Positions 1 through 5,126 of a stretch of DNA of 5,126 nt are shown here, in pieces. Made by a program: the position numbers and the translations under genes. How positions within the stretch are numbered: position 1 is the stretch's first letter; each line of letters begins with the position of its first letter. The stretch is from Ignavibacteriota bacterium. GTDB lineage: Bacteria > Bacteroidota > Ignavibacteria > UBA10030 > SZUA-254. The stretch spans positions 1 through 5,126 of the forward strand of contig JACPVN010000019.1 in assembly GCA_016191715.1 (NCBI GenBank). The letters are read 5' to 3'. The notes beneath the pieces are model-generated. The model worked only from the letters and a program-made list of their open reading frames with translations, had not been told where the DNA came from and did no database searches.

Positions 1-2
1 CA

Positions 3-326
3 TTACATTGGCTGGAATTTATGAAATGTGCTGTGAGCGGTGATAGGGCATTTTCCCGCGAAGAAAAATTAATCATCTCAAAAATTTTGGAGGAAGGTTT
101 AAGAACAGAAAAAGGTGCAAAGGTACTTGTTACTCCAACAGACTTAAATGGAATCAGCGATGTTAATAAACGTTGGTATGGAGTTATTGATAAATCGCAT
201 TGTGGCGTCTACTTCACAGTAAGTGATTCATTGGGCATTAAATCTGAACACCATATTTTTGAAATAGAATTTTTAGAAAGAGATACTATGAATATAACAC
301 CTGGTGTGAAAACTATTTCCGATTAG
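3..326 (+). CDS. Hypothetical protein, probably 5'-truncated by the window edge
   Basis: I do not recognise this protein. The first ATG is at 21 and would give 101 residues, but the frame stays open to the left edge (residues LHWLEF precede the Met). The only Shine-Dalgarno-like bases, GGAA at 14-17, sit just 3 nt from that ATG, so the real start is probably upstream. Counted from the ATG, residues 10-30 look like a charged amphipathic helix. Residues 33-88 alternate hydrophobic and polar residues in a beta-rich pattern (for example AKVLVTP, WYGVIDK, CGVYFTV and HIFEIEFLE). No signal peptide, membrane segment or catalytic motif is evident. It is AT-rich (about 32% GC in 61-300 by hand count, against about 46% in the next gene), which suggests separate origin or transfer. 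It ends 87 nt before the outer-membrane gene on the same strand. That it is coding is likely; its function is unknown. Confidence 0.55.
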   Translation, partial: LHWLEFMKCAVSGDRAFSREEKLIISKILEEGLRTEKGAKVLVTPTDLNGISDVNKRWYGVIDKSHCGVYFTVSDSLGIKSEHHIFEIEFLERDTMNITPGVKTISD

Positions 327-413
327 AAAGGGAACAAAGCAATGTTTATACTGAATGATAAGAAAAATTTGGAAATATTGTAACTGAAGAGTACAAATGA
401 AAGGAATACAACG

Positions 414-1043
414 ATGAAACTATCAAACAGAAATATTTATTTTCCATGGTGGCTTGCTTTTGTGTTTATAGCTCCGTACTTCGTTGGATTCTCTCCAATA
501 GATTCCTCCTTCAGTGATATTTCCGTCGGTCTCGGAGGCGGACATTTTGTTTATGAGGATTGCAGCGGTACGCACGAAAAGAACTTTGTTGACCTCGGTG
601 TGAGCGGCTCTTACAAATTTGACGGACCGTTCCGCGTGGGTGGAATGTTTGGTGTTGCAGATTTTGCAGAAGACGATAAACAAGTTCTTATTCCAATACT
701 TTATCCTGATTTAGCGTTAGACTGGCGTCCGTTTTCCATCGGCACAACCGGAATGCGTATCGGCAACCGTGATGATTTAAATGTCCAAATAGGATGGCTG
801 AACAGCGCGCCTGCATTTTCCGGCAGAGGATTTTTCAGTACAGGAGTAGAATTTAACCCGGGCGAACCGTTTTCAAAAATGTATGTCGGCGCGAATGCGT
901 TGCCGTATTTCAACTGGGGACTCGTTCTGCAACCGGAGTTTCCCATTTCAGAAAACAATTATCTCGTCGTTACAGGTAGATACGGAACGTATCAGGAATT
1001 AGACGAGTGGGGAATGTCGGTAGGAATCAGAATCAAAAAATGA
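414..1043 (+). CDS. Exported, probable outer-membrane beta-barrel protein
   Basis: A 209-residue protein with an N-terminal export signal: K2 and R6 precede a hydrophobic stretch at residues 8-27 (FPWWLAFVFIAPYFVGF). Cleavage shortly after is likely, though no clean Ala-X-Ala site is seen. The rest is rich in Gly and aromatic residues and has repeated short amphipathic strands (about 35-42, 59-68, 72-80, 91-107, 122-129, 137-146, 153-161, 167-174, 183-191 and 198-207) separated by polar turns. This is the pattern of a small outer-membrane beta-barrel, but the last residues (GIRIKK) lack the usual terminal aromatic, so a periplasmic beta protein is possible. AAGGA at 401-405, 8 nt before the ATG, supports this start. 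No enzyme motif is visible and I cannot name a family. Its 3' end overlaps the convergent channel-like pseudogene by 11 bp. The fold class is inferred from pattern only. Confidence 0.75.
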   Translation: MKLSNRNIYFPWWLAFVFIAPYFVGFSPIDSSFSDISVGLGGGHFVYEDCSGTHEKNFVDLGVSGSYKFDGPFRVGGMFGVADFAEDDKQVLIPILYPDLALDWRPFSIGTTGMRIGNRDDLNVQIGWLNSAPAFSGRGFFSTGVEFNPGEPFSKMYVGANALPYFNWGLVLQPEFPISENNYLVVTGRYGTYQELDEWGMSVGIRIKK

Positions 1044-1423
1044 CGATGAGCGTTTTATCTTTTTTTCTGTGCCGCTCTTCGAGATGAAACTTGTGCATAA
1101 AGCGATGGAAGACCGGTGCAAAAAGAATTGTAACTGAGGCAAGAAAAATAATACCGGCAAACAGCGCGAATAATGTAGCAAATAACTTTCCGCTCAAATT
1201 ATAAATTTCACCGACCAATCCCATCCCGCTTAATAACATTGCTGAATTTAAAAGAGCATCGTCCCATGATTGGTGAGCAAATCAATGAAAGCCAAACGAA
1301 CCCCAAAAGAGTGAACCAATTAAAAGACCTATGCTTAACATAACATGTCCTTGCATACGTTGCCTGAACTGCTGCTTTGGAGGGTGAGGTTCGGTGCGGT
1401 GTTCAAACGTAAAATTCTCTCAT
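1033..1423 (-). pseudogene. Two-helix potassium-channel-like membrane protein, broken by a stop and a frameshift
   Basis: Read on the minus strand, one frame encodes a small membrane protein interrupted by TGA at 1282-1284. Before the stop it reads MQGHVMLSIGLLIGSLFWGS then FGFH; after it, FAHQSWDDALLNSAMLLSGM then GLVGEIYN. Removing one T from the TTTT run at 1411-1414 joins this frame to an ATG at 1421-1423 beginning MREFTFEHRTEPHPP. The repaired product is about 129 residues with the TGA at codon 47, where TGG (Trp) would fit. The layout is: basic cytoplasmic N-terminus, helix 1 (about 27-46), a pore-helix-like loop with SGMGLV where potassium channels carry TVGYGD, helix 2 (GKLFATLFALFAGIIFLASV), then a basic tail with HRFMHKFHLEE. 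From memory it resembles a widespread small two-helix family annotated as potassium-channel-like. The fragment from ATG 1239 alone (68 residues) would lack helix 1. Four intact genes here end in TGA, so TGA is not a sense codon. The repaired start lies 16 nt after the methyltransferase stop. Sequencing error is the main alternative. Confidence 0.7.
1045..1066 (+). terminator. Possible weak intrinsic terminator after the outer-membrane gene
   Basis: Just past the stop codon at 1041-1043, GATGAG (1045-1050) can pair with TTTATC (1054-1059) around a 3-nt loop. Two of the six pairs are G-U. Seven T residues (1060-1066) follow directly. The shape fits a rho-independent terminator for the plus-strand gene, but the stem is short and weak, so this is tentative. 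It lies inside the 3' end of the convergent minus-strand pseudogene. Confidence 0.25.
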
Positions 1424-1439
1424 TTAAAAAAACTCGTTA

Positions 1440-2264
1440 TCAAAGTTTTTCCGCGACGATTTCCAATACCAACGGCGTTATCATCAGTGAAGACGGGTCA
1501 GTTTCTGCTTCGCGAAGTTCTCTGCGAACGGAATGTACCCATGCCTCGTCAACTTTGCCAAGCTCAAGAAGTCGCTGAAGGTGCGTTTCAATAAATGATG
1601 AGGGCCACTGCCAGATAAAATTATCACGCGGGATGGCAAAAATTATTGGTGTTGTACTACGCATGGTAAAACCTGCATTGTGCAACATGTGAGGAAGTTC
1701 TAATGCAATATCCGGTTCCCCTCCCGACTCGCGCCAGTTTTTTATGACCTCATCAACGAATGATTCGACTGCAGGTTTGCGTGGCGCAAGCCGGTACGTT
1801 CGGTAATCAATGTATTCATGAAAGATGGCAACTCCGCCGGGCTTTAACGCGTTGGCGAGAGAGGTGACAAGTTTTGAAGGCGAGGAAACAAACGCCGCAA
1901 CCCAGCGACACCATGTTGCATCAAGTCCTGTAATATCGTCGAACGAGTCTAACATCAAATCTTCTGTACGGAGTTGGACATTTGTTAGTCCACGCATTTT
2001 GCATTGCGCCTCAGCAAATTTGACAAAACGTTCGGAGCGTTCCAGAGCAATCACCTGTCCCGTTGGTCCGGTAATTTCTGCAAGGTCAATTGTCGCGTAT
2101 CCCGGACCTGCTCCAACATCCATAACACGTGAACCTGTCGTGATGCCTGCATTGCGCCAGCACTCGAGCATCTTTGGTCGCCAGACTCTGTGCTGTAATC
2201 CGAGCCGTTCTATTTCTTCGTCGTGTGTGCCGAGAATGTAATCGCGTTCAGGAGGAGTTGACAT
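1440..2264 (-). CDS. Class I SAM-dependent methyltransferase
   Basis: A 274-residue cytosolic methyltransferase with a Rossmann fold. Motif I, VMDVGAGPGY, is at residues 47-56 and binds S-adenosylmethionine. The acidic residue ending strand beta-2 is E75 (VIALERSE). A TEDLM segment at 100-104 fits the adenine-contacting region, and LKPGGVAIFHEY at 140-151 is the usual post-motif III segment. The N-terminus (RDYILGTHDEEIERLGLQHR, residues 8-26) is typical of a UbiE-like group of uncharacterised methyltransferases. The C-terminal part, roughly 160-274, is a helical cap probably determining the substrate, which cannot be read from sequence; a small molecule is more likely than DNA because no DNA-methylase motif is present. 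AGGAA lies about 8 nt upstream of the ATG (minus strand, near 2271-2275). It starts 20 nt after the DUF5615 stop and may be cotranscribed with the toxin-antitoxin pair. The assignment to the fold is firm; the reaction is not. Confidence 0.93.
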   Translation of the reverse strand: MSTPPERDYILGTHDEEIERLGLQHRVWRPKMLECWRNAGITTGSRVMDVGAGPGYATIDLAEITGPTGQVIALERSERFVKFAEAQCKMRGLTNVQLRTEDLMLDSFDDITGLDATWCRWVAAFVSSPSKLVTSLANALKPGGVAIFHEYIDYRTYRLAPRKPAVESFVDEVIKNWRESGGEPDIALELPHMLHNAGFTMRSTTPIIFAIPRDNFIWQWPSSFIETHLQRLLELGKVDEAWVHSVRRELREAETDPSSLMITPLVLEIVAEKL

Positions 2265-2284
2265 TATTTGTTTCCTGATTTCAG

Positions 2285-2653
2285 TTAATAATAAAGTGGT
2301 AATAACCTCAACCTGTTTTTCGTTTCATCTACGACGAGTAAAGCACCTCGTTCAAGTACCTGTTCATTTTGTTTGAGAACTTCCACAATTCTCGTTGCTA
2401 GCGTTTCAAGCATGACATCTTGTGTTCGTACTTGTATAACGCTCGGACCATCAGCATGAGTCAGAGAAAGTATTGTACCGAAGTCCAAATCGTGTGTGAA
2501 GACAATATAATTATGAGTTCGCGCCCAATCCATAATGACAGTATCTTCTGCGCGAGGATCTCCAATTGTTGACCAATGAGAAGATTCCCACTCATGTTGC
2601 GTAAACACTTTCACCCATAAAGGCGAGAGGTTCATGTCAACAAGTATTTTCAC
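2285..2653 (-). CDS. DUF5615 family PIN-like toxin
   Basis: A 122-residue protein matching the DUF5615 (Mut7-C/PIN-like) family, which is commonly the toxin partner of DUF433 and is presumed to be a metal-dependent ribonuclease. Acidic residues of a PIN-type active site are visible: D6 in the N-terminal strand (KILVDMNLSP), E36/D37 in the AEDTVIMDWA helix, and D55/D57 in VFTHDLDFG (51-59). The C-terminal strand pair GALLVVDETKNRLRLLPL (103-120) is characteristic. Length is full for the family. The start codon is GTG (2651-2653), sharing GTGA with the stop of the upstream DUF433 gene. No separate Shine-Dalgarno is visible, so translation is probably coupled to the antitoxin. All expected catalytic acidic residues seem present, so it looks intact. 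Toxicity is inferred from family and pairing, not shown by the sequence. Confidence 0.88.
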   Translation of the reverse strand: MKILVDMNLSPLWVKVFTQHEWESSHWSTIGDPRAEDTVIMDWARTHNYIVFTHDLDFGTILSLTHADGPSVIQVRTQDVMLETLATRIVEVLKQNEQVLERGALLVVDETKNRLRLLPLYY

Positions 2654-2880
2654 GCGGTAGTTAATGGCAATTCAATTTCTTCTGTACGCCACGCGGCATA
2701 AGTAAGAGCTTCCCGGATATCTTCCTTTTCGAGATAAGGATATGCCCGAAGAATATCATCGTATGAATATCCCGTTGCGACTAATCCGACAACTGTCCCA
2801 ACAGTGACACGAAGTCCGCGAATGCATGGTTTTCCTCCCATCACCGTTGGATTAAATGTGATGCGTGTAAGTGTTTTCAT
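2650..2880 (-). CDS. DUF433 family antitoxin
   Basis: A 76-residue DUF433 protein, a small winged-helix family usually encoded directly upstream of a DUF5615 PIN-like toxin. The family core runs from about residue 8 to 63: N-terminal strand (RITFNPTVMGGKPCIRG), then LRVTVGTVVGLVATGYSYDD, then the helices ILRAYPYLEKEDIREALTYA. The conserved GGKPCIRG and YPYLEKEDIREAL segments are clear. The tail after residue 63 (AAWRTEEIELPLTTA) probably contacts the toxin. The ATG at 2878-2880 has only a weak purine-rich AAGAAA upstream. Such proteins often bind their own promoter, and a candidate -10 box lies 43 bp upstream. Its stop codon overlaps the toxin start by 4 nt, giving the normal antitoxin-first order. 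Length and composition are ordinary for the family. Confidence 0.9.
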   Translation of the reverse strand: MKTLTRITFNPTVMGGKPCIRGLRVTVGTVVGLVATGYSYDDILRAYPYLEKEDIREALTYAAWRTEEIELPLTTA

Positions 2881-2922
2881 AAAAATTTCTTAACAACTAT
2901 TGTTTTAACAGAAAGATACGAC

Positions 2923-2951
2923 ATTATATCATCAGATGGTATTCCTGATTA
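2923..2951 (-). promoter_or_regulatory. Candidate promoter for the DUF433/DUF5615 operon
   Basis: On the minus strand a perfect TATAAT lies at 2923-2928. At 17 bp spacing the -35 position (2946-2951) reads TAATCA, matching only three of six consensus bases and overlapping the stop codon of the preceding MqnD-like gene. A transcript starting near 2916 would have a leader of about 35 nt. This assumes sigma-70-like recognition, which differs in some bacterial groups such as Bacteroidota. Confidence 0.35.
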
Positions 2952-3818
2952 GACTAAGATAAATTGCTGTTTCTTTGGAATAAGTTTCTTCCCCACCCCC
3001 ATTTCAAACAACAACTCCAACGCCCGCTTTCCCTTCTCTCCCATATCAATGGTCAATTCACTCACGTACATCTTCACAAATTTTTCTCCGAGCGAGTAAT
3101 CAATTCCGCGACCCCATTGCATAGCGTAGGGAATTGCTTCTTCCTGATGCGTGTACCCGTATGCGATGCTCTCTTTTAATCCGAGAGAAAGTTTTCTTGC
3201 CATCTCTTCGCCTAAATCTTTTCGCACCACGTCAAGTCCGAGCGGGAGAGGAAGTCTCCCGAATGCTTTCGGGATTTCTTTCTCCCACATTTCACCGAAA
3301 TCCAAAATCTTGTTGTAGCCAAGCGACTGATATGTGATTTGTCCTTCGTGAATCAACAAACCAGCATCAACCGTTCCATCATCAACTGCCTGCATGATTG
3401 CATCGAACGGCATGTCAACATTCTTAATTCCATCGGTGAAAATTTTGAAGAGCAGTGTAGCGGTTGTCAGAAGTCCTGGTGTTCCGACAATTTTTCCTTT
3501 CAACTCATTCAGCGATTTGTATTTTCTTGAAATGATAACAGGTCCGTATCCTTCACCCATACTTGCCCCTGTTCTCATTATCCAGTATTTATCAGCAAGA
3601 TACGGATAGGCATGGGCGGAGATTGCAGTGACCTCAAGCGGAGGAACGCCCTGAAATTTTCCAGTCTGCATCGCCCGTTCATTTAATGTTTGAATATCTT
3701 CCAGCAAATGCTCGATGACAATTCCATCGAGTTTGACTTTGCCGCTTGCTAATCCATAAAACATGAAAGCGTCGTCCGGGTCGGGGCTGTGGCCTACTTT
3801 GATAATTCGTTCTTGCAT
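2949..3818 (-). CDS. mqnD: MqnA/MqnD family protein, probably 1,4-dihydroxy-6-naphthoate synthase
   Basis: A 289-residue protein with the periplasmic-binding-protein-like fold of the MqnA/MqnD family. MqnD acts in the futalosine route to menaquinone, converting cyclic dehypoxanthine futalosine to 1,4-dihydroxy-6-naphthoate in the cytosol. Features seen: the N-terminal GHSPDPDDAFMFYGLA (9-24), matching the SPxPxD(T/A)F(I/M)F signature; HLLEDIQTLNERA (37-49); ASMGEGYGPVIISRK (85-99); the ligand loop GTPGLLTTATLLF (112-124); and IHEGQITYQ (156-164), whose H157 corresponds to the histidine proposed as catalytic in MqnD. There is no signal peptide, which argues against a transporter binding protein. 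Length is slightly above the usual 270-280. GGAAAG at 3823-3828, 4 nt before the ATG, supports this start. No other menaquinone gene is in the window, so the choice of MqnD over MqnA or a related enzyme rests on motifs recalled from the family. Confidence 0.75.
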   Translation of the reverse strand: MQERIIKVGHSPDPDDAFMFYGLASGKVKLDGIVIEHLLEDIQTLNERAMQTGKFQGVPPLEVTAISAHAYPYLADKYWIMRTGASMGEGYGPVIISRKYKSLNELKGKIVGTPGLLTTATLLFKIFTDGIKNVDMPFDAIMQAVDDGTVDAGLLIHEGQITYQSLGYNKILDFGEMWEKEIPKAFGRLPLPLGLDVVRKDLGEEMARKLSLGLKESIAYGYTHQEEAIPYAMQWGRGIDYSLGEKFVKMYVSELTIDMGEKGKRALELLFEMGVGKKLIPKKQQFILV

Positions 3819-3881
3819 CTAACTTTCCAATAATTTTTGTTTGAAGATAATCAATTTGGGTGAGTTTGGAAAAGTATATTT

Positions 3882-3905
3882 GTTGCCGGTTCGTGGTTGC
3901 CGGTT
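3882..3905. repeat. Tandem pair of a 10-bp repeat GTTGCCGGTT
   Basis: GTTGCCGGTT occurs at 3882-3891 and again at 3896-3905, separated by CGTG, in the 92-bp gap between the MqnD-like gene and the TrpF-like gene. A degenerate GGTTACC follows at 3909-3915, running into the TrpF-like stop codon. It is more GC-rich than the flanking spacer. The function is unknown: a remnant of a genome-wide intergenic repeat or a protein-binding site are both possible. Confidence 0.6.
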
Positions 3906-3910
3906 TTAGG

Positions 3911-4573
3911 TTACCTTGGCAAAGGTGTGTTTACCATTTCGAAAAATAGTTTGAGTTTATTTTCGTCAAGTTTTCCATTCGTTCTCACTCCACTGCACAC
4001 ATCAACACCAAACGGTTGAACTTGTTGAATTGCTTCGCCAACATTTTCCGGCTTCAATCCTCCGGCGAGAAAAACCGGAACACTGACCGACTCTCTTATT
4101 TTCTTGCTGATGTTCCAATCATGAACTCTTCCTGTACCGCCAAGTTCTTTCACGGTTAGTGATGGATTTCCTGAATCGAGTAGCAGAGCATCAACATGAG
4201 GTGCTACAATTTGTGCTTCTTTTATTGATGATTCATCCCGCACATGAATTACCTGCACAATGCGAATGCCGGGCATTGCTTGTTGTAGTTTTGAATACCC
4301 ATCAATAGGAAAAGCATCAACAAGTTGAATTGTGTTCACCCGTGTTCGTCTCTGTTGTTCGATGACTTCATCAGGAGTTTGCTTGCATGTGAGAAGAAAC
4401 GTAGCAACGCCGGGCGGAACAGTCGCGGCAATTTCCGTAATAAGCGATTCAGGAATCGGACCAGGACCGCTTGGCATTTCTGTGACAAGCCCAAGCGCTG
4501 ACGCGCCGCAACGAATTGCAAGTTGTGCTTCTTCGATGCCGGAGATACAACAAATCTTTACTCGTGTAATCAT
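3911..4573 (-). CDS. TrpF-like phosphoribosylanthranilate isomerase, divergent
   Basis: A (beta/alpha)8-barrel protein of the TrpF family, which catalyses the Amadori rearrangement of phosphoribosylanthranilate in tryptophan synthesis. From the ATG at 4571-4573 it is 220 residues; a TTG two codons upstream (4577-4579) is an alternative, and neither has a clear Shine-Dalgarno. In the 222-residue numbering, the candidate general base is C10 in VKICCIS and the general acid is D135 in LLLDS. The family motifs GGTG..HDW (147-155), VPVFLAGGLKPENV (167-180) and GVDVCSGVRTNGKLD (191-205) are present. Departures from canonical TrpF: KICC instead of KICG, MPSGPG (35-40) where the barrel usually has a SPR loop, and IQLVD instead of VQLHG (84-88). 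With no other trp gene nearby, the substrate could differ, so I give no symbol. It follows the decarboxylase gene after 38 nt, probably in one operon. Confidence 0.82.
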   Translation of the reverse strand: MITRVKICCISGIEEAQLAIRCGASALGLVTEMPSGPGPIPESLITEIAATVPPGVATFLLTCKQTPDEVIEQQRRTRVNTIQLVDAFPIDGYSKLQQAMPGIRIVQVIHVRDESSIKEAQIVAPHVDALLLDSGNPSLTVKELGGTGRVHDWNISKKIRESVSVPVFLAGGLKPENVGEAIQQVQPFGVDVCSGVRTNGKLDENKLKLFFEMVNTPLPR

Positions 4574-4611
4574 TTTCAATCAAAAATTAAAAAGGCAAAA
4601 GTTAAAAAAAA

Positions 4612-5126
4612 CTATAACTTGATTAGTTCACGGGTTTGAGTAAGAATTTCTACCAGCAAAACTATATGTTTCTCAGTTGTAAGATAGTTGGTGATGCAAG
4701 CGCGTAAAACGGGAATTCTTCCAAGCCGTGTGGAAGAAATCCATGCCTTACCTGACGAAACGACGCGTTGTGCAAGTGTATCAACGAACTCCGCTGTTGC
4801 ACCGTCATCTCGTGAAGTATCAACAAAGCAAACGGTAGGGAGCGGCGTGTCGTTGAGAATCTTCCAATCGTGGTTGGCAAGTTCTTCTCTCAACAATTTT
4901 CCCATCGCCGTTTGGTGACGGATAACTTCAGCATAACCATCCCAGCCTGCAACAAGCAGTGACATGAATACTTTTAATCCGGTAAATCTGCGAGACCATT
5001 GGATCGAATGAGAGAATGGTTCTACTTTTTTTAACCCTTCACCATCTTTCGGCATGTAGTCGGTGGTGATGCGGAATGTTTGATTGAGAATATCCCGATG
5101 CCGCGTGAAGAACATTCCCGCGCCCA
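4612..5126 (-). CDS. Group II PLP-dependent amino acid decarboxylase, C-terminal part
   Basis: The 5' end lies beyond the window; about 170 C-terminal residues are visible. The frame remains open to the edge (GAG before MFFTRHRD), so the Met at 5115 is internal, not a start. The family is group II decarboxylases (aromatic-L-amino-acid, glutamate and related decarboxylases). GAGMFFTRHRDILNQTF fits the segment just after the PLP-binding lysine, so that lysine is expected a short way upstream. SHSIQWSRRFTGLKVFMSL matches the conserved SRRF-LK-W helix, followed by GWDGYAEVIRHQTAMGKLL. The C-terminal domain includes WISSTRLGRIPVLRACITN and YLTTEKHIVLLVEIL, matching the LR.C..N..TTE block. The substrate (Trp, Tyr, Phe, Glu or other) cannot be decided without the N-terminal part. 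The gene ends with TAG 38 nt before the TrpF-like ATG, with no terminator between. Confidence 0.88.
   Translation of the reverse strand, partial: GAGMFFTRHRDILNQTFRITTDYMPKDGEGLKKVEPFSHSIQWSRRFTGLKVFMSLLVAGWDGYAEVIRHQTAMGKLLREELANHDWKILNDTPLPTVCFVDTSRDDGATAEFVDTLAQRVVSSGKAWISSTRLGRIPVLRACITNYLTTEKHIVLLVEILTQTRELIKL

Noticed and set aside
1282..1284. TGA read as a sense codon (Trp or selenocysteine) in the channel-like gene
   Set aside because: The outer-membrane, methyltransferase and DUF433 genes all end in TGA at sensible positions, so TGA is a normal stop here. No selenocysteine insertion hairpin was seen, and the gene carries a second lesion.
1345..1594. Plus-strand open frames over the pseudogene and methyltransferase 3' end
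   Set aside because: They are antisense to well-supported minus-strand coding sequence, overlap each other in two frames, and encode low-complexity, family-less peptides.
1825..2241. 138-codon plus-strand open frame antisense to the methyltransferase
   Set aside because: It lies entirely within the methyltransferase gene, including SAM motif I, and its product has no recognisable domain or supported ribosome site.
2890..2908. Imperfect inverted repeat TTAACAA/TTGTTTTAA as an operator between the DUF433 promoter and start
   Set aside because: The arms match only with a two-base bulge in a very AT-rich stretch, so chance is a sufficient explanation.
4574..4611. T-rich tract on the minus strand between the decarboxylase and TrpF-like genes as a terminator
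   Set aside because: There are several T runs but no stem-loop before them, so it looks like an ordinary AT-rich operon spacer.
4332..4622. Plus-strand open frame antisense to the TrpF-like gene
   Set aside because: The opposite strand carries clear TrpF motifs; the antisense product shows no recognisable domain.

Overview
The window looks like a stretch of a Gram-negative bacterial chromosome, possibly a short metagenomic contig because a gene is cut at the right edge and probably one at the left. A likely outer-membrane beta-barrel protein and an MqnA/MqnD-family (futalosine menaquinone route) gene fit an FCB-group or similar anaerobe/facultative lineage, but I cannot place it more precisely. 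No rRNA, tRNA, CRISPR array, insertion sequence or phage gene is visible.

Left part (1-1043, plus strand): an AT-rich unknown ORF whose frame is open to the window edge, a short leader holding two tiny ORFs, then a 209-residue exported, probable outer-membrane protein. By my hand count GC is about 32% in 61-300 and about 46% in 541-780, so the first gene differs in composition from its neighbour.

Middle (1033-2880, minus strand): a compact run read right to left: DUF433 antitoxin, DUF5615 PIN-like toxin (4-nt GTGA overlap), a class I SAM methyltransferase 20 nt downstream, then 16 nt later a small two-helix potassium-channel-like membrane protein. The last gene is broken: it has an in-frame TGA at codon 47, where a Trp codon would fit, and one extra T near the start. 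It ends tail-to-tail with, and overlaps by 11 bp, the outer-membrane protein gene.

Right part (2949-5126, minus strand): an MqnD-like 1,4-dihydroxy-6-naphthoate synthase, a divergent TrpF-like phosphoribosylanthranilate isomerase, and the C-terminal part of a group II PLP-dependent amino acid decarboxylase running off the right edge. Decarboxylase and TrpF-like gene are 37 nt apart and could be one operon. A 97-nt gap containing a 10-bp tandem repeat separates them from the MqnD-like gene.

Most genes are recognisable members of known families. I do not see a convincing wholly new system. The points most worth a second look are the decayed channel-like gene, the non-canonical TrpF-like protein beside a decarboxylase rather than trp genes, and the toxin-antitoxin/methyltransferase gene run.
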